A stretch of 10,437 nt of DNA from an uncultured Sphingomonas sp. (lineage in GTDB: Bacteria > Pseudomonadota > Alphaproteobacteria > Sphingomonadales > Sphingomonadaceae): NCBI GenBank assembly GCA_934555855.1, contig CAKTFL010000038.1, positions 1-10,437 on the forward strand, read 5' to 3'. Each line of letters starts with the position of its first letter. The first letter of the stretch is position 1. Shown here one piece after another: positions 6,760 to 10,437 of the stretch. Both the position numbers and the translations under genes were made by a program. The notes beneath the pieces were generated by a model. The model was not told where the DNA came from. It saw only the letters and a program-made list of their open reading frames with translations, and ran no database searches.

Positions 6760-8201
6760 GTAGGCCGCCAGTCCCAGCCGAGCGGATCGCCGTCCATCAC
6801 CTCCACGCCCGCCGCCGTCAGTTCCTCGCGGATCTGGTCGGACCGGGCGAAGTCCTTGGCGGCGCGCGCGTCGCGGCGCTCGGCAAGTCGGGTGGCGATG
6901 TCCTCGTCGGTGATCCGCACCGCAGCGGGCCGCACGCGCAGATCCTTGCGGGTCAGCGCGGCGAGCCCAAGCCCCAGCACCGCATCGAAATCGGCCAGCG
7001 CTTCCAGCCGATCCGCCGGCGCGATCCGCTTGTCGGCAAGCATCGCGTCGAGAGCGGTAAGCGCGCGGGGCGTGTTGAGATCGTCTGACACCGCCAAGTC
7101 AAGCTGCTCCTTGTACGCGGCCGACGATCCGGCTGAGGGCGCGGCCGGGCGGGCGCGAAGCGTCTCCACCGCCTGAACCAGCCGCTTCAGCCGGGTGGCG
7201 GCGGCGGCGAGGCTGTCCCAGCTGAACTCCAGCTCCGACCGATACTGCGCCTGAAGACACATCAGGCGATAGGCGAAGGGGTGATAGCCGCGATCGACCA
7301 GCGTCTGGAGGCGCAGGAACTCGCCGGACGACTTGGACATCTTCCCGGCGCGTTCCACCAGGAAGTTGTTGTGCATCCAGAAGGTTGCGCCGGTGTAGGT
7401 CGCGTCGTTCGGGCAGCAATGCGCCTGGTTTTGCGCGATTTCGTTGGGATGGTGGATCTCGCGATGATCGATCCCGCCGGTATGGATATCGAACCGCTCG
7501 CCCAGATAGTGCTGGCTCATGACCGAGCATTCCAGGTGCCAGCCCGGCGCGCCGCGGCCCCAGGGACTGTCCCATTCCATCTGGCGGTTCTCGCCCGGCG
7601 CGCTGGTCCGCCAGATCGCGAAATCCGCCGCATGGCGCTTGCCCGCGACCTCCTCGATCCGGCCCTCGGCAGGCGCCGTGGCCTCGGCGTCGCCGCGCGC
7701 GAGTCGGCCGTAATCGGGTACGGTGCTGACGTCGAAATACAGGCCGCCCGGCAGGGGATAGCAGTGCCGGGCCTCGATCGCGGCGGCAAAGGCGATCATG
7801 TGTTCGACATGAGCGGTCGCCACCGCCCAGCGTGTCGGTGCCACGATGCCGAGCGCGGCGACGTCGCCCTTGAACACGTCGGTGTAATGCGCCGCGATCT
7901 CCCAGATCGATCGCCCTTGCGCGGCCGCCGCGCGCTCCATCTTGTCTTCGCCCAGATCGGCATCGGAGGTCAGGTGGCCGACATCGGTGATGTTGATGAC
8001 GTGCGTGGTCGGCCAGCCCTTCCACCGCAGCACCCGGCCGAGCGTGTCGGCGAACAGGAATGCCCGCATGTTGCCGATATGCTGGTAGTTATAAACGGTT
8101 GGCCCGCAGGTATAGAGGCGCACGTCCGCGGGATCGAGCGGATGGAACGACTCGATCGTGCGGCTGAGCGAGTTGAAGAGGTGAAGTGGGGCGCCGTGCA
8201 T
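6756..8201 (-). CDS. cysS: Cysteinyl-tRNA synthetase
   Basis: This class I synthetase charges tRNA-Cys with cysteine. The 481-aa protein is full length. The HIGH-equivalent is HIGN at 41-44 (YNYQHIGNMRAF), a variant seen in this family, and KMSKS is at 287-291. Zinc ligands by analogy with the E. coli enzyme are Cys32 (YTCGPTVY), Cys225 (WHLECS), His250 and Glu254 (HHPNE). The C-terminal part (about 340-481) is the helical DALR and anticodon-binding region and ends DPLGWDWRP. The start ATG 8201 has TAAGG 8-12 nt upstream. The intact anticodon region separates it from MshC, the shorter mycothiol cysteine ligase derived from this family. It converges on the M48 protease gene with a 4-bp overlap and diverges from rpsU. 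Confidence 0.98.
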   Translation of the reverse strand: MHGAPLHLFNSLSRTIESFHPLDPADVRLYTCGPTVYNYQHIGNMRAFLFADTLGRVLRWKGWPTTHVINITDVGHLTSDADLGEDKMERAAAAQGRSIWEIAAHYTDVFKGDVAALGIVAPTRWAVATAHVEHMIAFAAAIEARHCYPLPGGLYFDVSTVPDYGRLARGDAEATAPAEGRIEEVAGKRHAADFAIWRTSAPGENRQMEWDSPWGRGAPGWHLECSVMSQHYLGERFDIHTGGIDHREIHHPNEIAQNQAHCCPNDATYTGATFWMHNNFLVERAGKMSKSSGEFLRLQTLVDRGYHPFAYRLMCLQAQYRSELEFSWDSLAAAATRLKRLVQAVETLRARPAAPSAGSSAAYKEQLDLAVSDDLNTPRALTALDAMLADKRIAPADRLEALADFDAVLGLGLAALTRKDLRVRPAAVRITDEDIATRLAERRDARAAKDFARSDQIREELTAAGVEVMDGDPLGWDWRPT

Positions 8202-8263
8202 CGCGCCGCCTTACCCATGGCGGCGGCAGAGGCAAACCCGGCCCGCGTTCATGAGCTTGCGGG

Positions 8264-8292
8264 TTGAAATCGGGGTGCCCTGCTGTTAGGGA
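8264..8292 (+). promoter_or_regulatory. Possible rpsU promoter
   Basis: TTGAAA (8264-8269, five of six -35 bases) is followed after 17 nt by TAGGGA (8287-8292), a weak -10. It lies in the 159-bp gap between divergent cysS and rpsU and would leave a leader of about 60 nt. That leader holds a 6-bp inverted repeat, GCACGG (8306-8311) with CCGTGC (8326-8331). Spacing and position are good; the -10 is poor. Confidence 0.35.
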
Positions 8293-8360
8293 GCCGCGTT
8301 CAACGGCACGGACGGTGGTTCGCGGCCGTGCTATCTATTCGACCGGAGTTCGTGGGTTTT

Positions 8361-8567
8361 ATGCAGATCATCGTTCGTGACAACAATGTCGACCAGGCCC
8401 TGCGCGCGCTCAAGAAGAAGCTGCAGCGCGAGGGCGTGTATCGCGAGATGAAGCTGCGCCGTCACTATGAGAAGCCGTCGGAAAAGCGCGCTCGCGAGCG
8501 TGCGGCTGCCGTGCGCCGCGCCCGCAAGCTGGAGCGCAAGCGCGCCGAGCGTGACGGCGCGCGGTAA
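8361..8567 (+). CDS. rpsU: 30S ribosomal protein S21
   Basis: S21 is a small basic protein of the 30S subunit, near the 3' end of 16S rRNA, involved in initiation. The 68-aa product begins [20 protein letters not shown], the family signature, continues with [21 protein letters not shown], and ends in an Arg/Lys-rich tail. Length is typical for the family. I chose ATG 8361 to match the family start; the frame is open to GTG 8328, but those residues are not family-like. A GGAG (8345-8348) lies rather far upstream (12 nt), with GTGGG closer. An FKBP gene follows after 97 nt on the same strand. Confidence 0.97.
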   Translation: MQIIVRDNNVDQALRALKKKLQREGVYREMKLRRHYEKPSEKRARERAAAVRRARKLERKRAERDGAR

Positions 8568-8579
8568 CAGCCGCCGTCT

Positions 8580-8596
8580 TCGCGCCACGGGCGCGA
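8580..8596 (+). terminator. Hairpin just after rpsU
   Basis: TCGCGCC and GGCGCGA form a perfect 7-bp stem closed by ACG, 12 nt past the rpsU stop. No T run follows, so it may be an attenuator, an RNA 3'-end stabiliser or nothing. It is the best candidate for an rpsU 3' structure. Confidence 0.3.
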
Positions 8597-8620
8597 GCGT
8601 GTGAACTTCGTGAACTTCAG

Positions 8621-8642
8621 GCCGGCGTGTTCAGACGCCGGC
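8621..8642 (+). terminator. Hairpin between rpsU and the FKBP gene
   Basis: GCCGGCGT and ACGCCGGC form a perfect 8-bp stem with a GTTCAG loop, 22 nt before the FKBP start codon. The bases after the stem are GC-rich (CGCGCCGTCT), not a T tract, so classical intrinsic termination is uncertain. Its position allows partial separation of the two genes' expression. Confidence 0.35.
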
Positions 8643-8664
8643 CGCGCCGTCTAAGGGCCCTGCC

Positions 8665-9231
8665 ATGTCGACCGTGACCGCCGTTCCGCTCCAGCCGGTG
8701 AAGCGCGGCTATCTCGTCTGGCTGTGGCTCGGGCTGATCGTGGCGGCGCTGGCCGCGGTCGCGCTGGCCGCGCAGGGCGACGACTTTCTGACCCGCAATG
8801 CACGGGCACGGGGCGTCGTGACCACACCGTCGGGGCTGCAGTATAAGGTGTTGAAGCCGGGCAAGGACGGCGCCCATCCGACCGATACGGACGTCGCGCT
8901 GATCATGTACGAGGGCAAGCTGCTCGACGGCACCACCTTCGACAAGTCGCAGCAGCCGACTCCCATGCCGGTAGCGGGCGTAGTACCGGGCTTCGGCGAG
9001 GCGCTGAAGACCATGTCCAAGGGCGAGAAGGCTCGCTTCTGGATCAAGCCGAGCCTTGGGTATGGCGAAAAGCCGACCGGCCCGATTCCGGCCAATTCGA
9101 CACTGGTGTTCGATGTGGAGCTGCTCGACTTCCTGCCGGAGCAGGTGATCCGCCAGATGCAGATGCAGCAGCAGGGCATGACGGGGGGCGGTGCCCCCGG
9201 CGCGCCGCTGCCGGGCGCCGGCGGACGCTGA
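8665..9231 (+). CDS. Membrane-anchored FKBP-type peptidyl-prolyl cis-trans isomerase
   Basis: FKBP isomerases speed cis-trans rotation of Xaa-Pro bonds and assist folding. The 188-aa protein has a short cytoplasmic N-terminus with KR at 13-14, then one hydrophobic segment (about 16-36), which predicts an inner-membrane anchor with the catalytic domain in the periplasm. An uncleaved signal is likely because no clear cleavage site follows. The FKBP domain spans about 52-157, with YEGKLLDGTTFD (82-93), VVPGFGEAL (106-114), LGYGEK (131-136) and IPANSTLVFDVELL (141-154). The usual Trp in the V-P-G-W position is Phe here. The tail is Gln/Met-rich (164-172), then Gly/Pro/Ala-rich. Start ATG 8665 has AAGGG 7 nt upstream. 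The stop codon lies in a tandem duplication. The gene follows rpsU. Confidence 0.94.
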   Translation: MSTVTAVPLQPVKRGYLVWLWLGLIVAALAAVALAAQGDDFLTRNARARGVVTTPSGLQYKVLKPGKDGAHPTDTDVALIMYEGKLLDGTTFDKSQQPTPMPVAGVVPGFGEALKTMSKGEKARFWIKPSLGYGEKPTGPIPANSTLVFDVELLDFLPEQVIRQMQMQQQGMTGGGAPGAPLPGAGGR

Positions 9232-9260
9232 CCGCGCCCGCCGGCGGACGCTGACCGCGC
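9216..9260. repeat. 22-bp tandem duplication across the FKBP stop codon
   Basis: The 22 bases at 9216-9237 recur exactly at 9239-9260, separated by one base (period 23). The first copy encodes the last residues (AGGR) and the TGA stop at 9229-9231; the second lies wholly downstream. Both are exact, so the duplication looks recent or is maintained by slippage. Loss of one unit would leave the protein unchanged. Confidence 0.85.
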
Positions 9261-9311
9261 TGGGGGGATGGCTCCCGCAACCGATCACGGAACCCGACAC
9301 GTCACTACGGC

Positions 9312-9335
9312 CATCGTCACCCCGCGATGACGATG
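9312..9335. terminator. Inverted repeat downstream of the FKBP gene
   Basis: CATCGTCA and TGACGATG form a perfect 8-bp stem with an 8-nt loop, 80 nt past the FKBP stop. There is no T tract. It could mark the 3' end of the transcript or be a remnant of a palindromic repeat. In the gene-free stretch 9232-9603 I see this, the tandem duplication and the REP-like pair, and no convincing small gene. Confidence 0.3.
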
Positions 9336-9459
9336 TTCGTGTCCAGCTGACTAGCGACCCAAACCGCGCGCCCTGATCGCAGCGATTGGCGGGCGCAGCT
9401 CTCTGGACCCTGATCCAGCCAGGCTAAAGCAGTTCGGATCGGCCACTCACTTTTCCCCG

Positions 9460-9515
9460 TGTGCTCCCACGCGGGCGGGAGCCCAGCCTGGATCCCCGTC
9501 TTTGCGGGGTACGGG
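9460..9515. repeat. REP-like pair of palindromic units, inverted arrangement
   Basis: Two hairpins stand back to back. The first is GCTCCC/GGGAGC (9463-9482, 8-nt loop). The second is CCCCG/CGGGG (9494-9509, loop TCTTTG). They meet around CCAGCCTGG (9484-9492), a local centre of symmetry. The pattern CCTGGATCCCCG...CGGGG matches a class of repetitive extragenic palindromes common in alpha- and betaproteobacteria (usually CTGGATTCCCGC...GCGGGAA). Translating the minus strand gives PAKTGIQAG, a familiar false peptide from this repeat. It sits in the gap between the FKBP and phosphatase genes. Confidence 0.55.
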
Positions 9516-9603
9516 AGGAGTTGCCTCAACCTGCCCGGATCAGGGGCTAGCCTGTCCTGCTGACATCGACACACGGTGTGCTTCTGCCCGAGCCGGACGG
9601 CGT

Positions 9604-10353
9604 CTAGTCGGTAAGGAACCAGCGCTCGCTGCCTTCAAGGCCGATCGCGGTCAGCGGGCCGCCGGCATAGGCGCCGGTGTCGATCCCGATCCGGTTGGCG
9701 CGGACATCGGGCTCTTCGGTGATCGTATGGCCGTGGACCACCATCGCGGCGTGGGCCGCGCGATGCGACAGGAAGGGTTCGCGAATCCAGCGCAGGTCCG
9801 CGGCCCGTTGCGCCTCCAGCGGCACGCTCGGGCGGATCCCCGCATGAACGAACAAATAATCGCCGATCGTGACTTGGTCCCGCCCGGCGTCGAGGAACAG
9901 GCGGTGCGCCGCCGGAACCCGCTCGTCGATCAGGACCGCCAGCTCCTCCAGCGACGCCTCGTCGTAGGTGCGCGGGTCGACGCCATAGCTCAGCATGGTC
10001 TCGCGCCCGCCAACGCGATTGAACAATTGCAGCGAGCTGCGGTCGCCTTCGGCCGCGGCGAGCATGATCTCTTCATGATTGCCCTTGATCAGCACGGACG
10101 CCGGAAACTCGAAGCCGAGATGCAGGGCCCGTTCGACCACCCCGCGCGAATCCGGGCCACGATCGACCAGATCGCCGAGCAGGATCAGCGTCGTGCGCGC
10201 GGGCGCTCGCGCGGCGTCGTCGGCCTTGATCGCTGCGAGCAGCCGCTCGAACGATGAAAGGCAGCCATGAATGTCCCCCACGGCATAGACGCGCTCTCCC
10301 GAAGGAACATGCGGCAAGGGCGCCGTGCGACGGCGGAGCAGGGTTTTGAGCAA
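9604..10353 (-). CDS. PPP-type metallophosphoesterase (Ser/Thr phosphatase-like)
   Basis: The 249-aa protein carries the full calcineurin-like phosphoesterase motif set for a dinuclear metal site: GDIHG (26-30), GDLVDRG (60-66), GNHEE (91-95), FVHAG (168-172) and VHGHT (206-210). It resembles bacterial PPP-family phosphatases such as PrpA/PrpB, which dephosphorylate proteins or small phosphates; the substrate here is unknown. It has no signal peptide and is probably cytosolic. I place the start at TTG 10353, giving MLKTLLRRRTAPLPHVP before the conserved VYAVGDIHG. No ATG or GTG lies between the upstream in-frame stop (10396-10398) and the first motif, and no clear ribosome-binding site precedes the TTG, so the start is the weak point. 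It is monocistronic as far as the window shows. Confidence 0.93.
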   Translation of the reverse strand: MLKTLLRRRTAPLPHVPSGERVYAVGDIHGCLSSFERLLAAIKADDAARAPARTTLILLGDLVDRGPDSRGVVERALHLGFEFPASVLIKGNHEEIMLAAAEGDRSSLQLFNRVGGRETMLSYGVDPRTYDEASLEELAVLIDERVPAAHRLFLDAGRDQVTIGDYLFVHAGIRPSVPLEAQRAADLRWIREPFLSHRAAHAAMVVHGHTITEEPDVRANRIGIDTGAYAGGPLTAIGLEGSERWFLTD

Positions 10354-10386
10354 GGCGGATGATCGCGGATGAGGGATGAAGGCCGG

Positions 10387-10415
10387 CCTATAGGATCAGC
10401 ATTGGGCCGGTTCAA
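10387..10415 (-). promoter_or_regulatory. Probable promoter of the phosphoesterase gene
   Basis: On the minus strand TTGAAC (10410-10415) and TATAGG (10387-10392) are separated by exactly 17 nt. Each matches four of six sigma-70-type consensus bases, with the key TTGA and TATA parts intact. The implied start, near 10380, is about 27 nt before the TTG start codon. The short leader leaves little room for a ribosome-binding site. Confidence 0.4.
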
Positions 10416-10437
10416 TCGCCGGCCAGCACAGCGATAG

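Noticed and set aside
6756..8201. Reading cysS as an MshC-like cysteine ligase that would complete a mycothiol-type pathway with the operon
   Set aside because: The protein is full length with a C-terminal anticodon-binding region and is on another strand 3 kb away; it is the housekeeping synthetase.
7281..8267. Long plus-strand frame of 328 codons, and a minus-strand frame at 7099-8025
   Set aside because: Both are out-of-frame shadows of cysS, caused by high GC content and few stop codons.
9184..9198. GGGGGC/GCCCCC hairpin in the end of the FKBP gene
   Set aside because: It follows from Gly, Ala and Pro codons in the low-complexity tail and lies before the stop codon.
9317..9574. Minus-strand frame of 85 codons containing PAKTGIQAG
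   Set aside because: That peptide is what the REP-like repeat gives when translated; no other sign of coding.
10412..10437. Possible 3' end of a minus-strand gene (IAVLAGD then TGA at 10412-10414)
   Set aside because: Only seven codons are in the window, and a seven-codon open frame carries no weight. It would also overlap the proposed phosphoesterase -35 box.

Overview
The window is GC-rich, densely coding chromosomal DNA. Its gene content (class II DAHP synthase, CysRS with a HIGN signature, rpsU next to a membrane-anchored FKBP) and two intergenic repeat types suggest an alphaproteobacterium, most likely a sphingomonad. This assignment is inferred from gene families and repeats, not from a marker phylogeny. 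I see no phage, transposon, CRISPR or plasmid functions. It reads as core chromosome with one less ordinary operon.

Layout: a tRNA-Glu(CTC) gene lies on the minus strand at the left edge (1-76), with a promoter-like pair just upstream of it. Four overlapping plus-strand genes follow (about 181-3822): a PIG-L/LmbE-type deacetylase, a GT4-type glycosyltransferase, a SAM-dependent methyltransferase with an unassigned N-terminal region, and a CelD/BcsL (FemAB-like) acyltransferase. The overlaps of 10, 4 and 4 nt suggest translational coupling and one small-molecule or glycan pathway. A gap of about 160 bp then holds a decayed intergenic repeat and a strong hairpin. Next, on the minus strand, is class II DAHP synthase (3985-5358), the shikimate entry enzyme. 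Upstream of it are a 14-bp palindrome and a probable 51-residue membrane protein gene (5493-5648) with a GTG start.

On the plus strand at 5764-6759 is a probably periplasmic PDZ-M48 metalloprotease. It converges on cysS (6756-8201, minus) with a 4-bp stop-to-stop overlap. Divergent from cysS are rpsU (8361-8567) and an inner-membrane-anchored FKBP prolyl isomerase (8665-9231). The FKBP stop codon sits in a 22-bp tandem duplication. The following 370 bp have no gene but hold an inverted repeat and a pair of REP-like palindromes. A PPP-type metallophosphoesterase gene on the minus strand (9604-10353) closes the window, with a plausible promoter upstream.

The most interesting part is the four-gene operon. 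Its enzyme set (GT4 transferase, PIG-L deacetylase, acyltransferase, methyltransferase) resembles the order of chemistry in mycothiol and bacillithiol synthesis and in amino-sugar glycoconjugate pathways. The product cannot be named from sequence alone.
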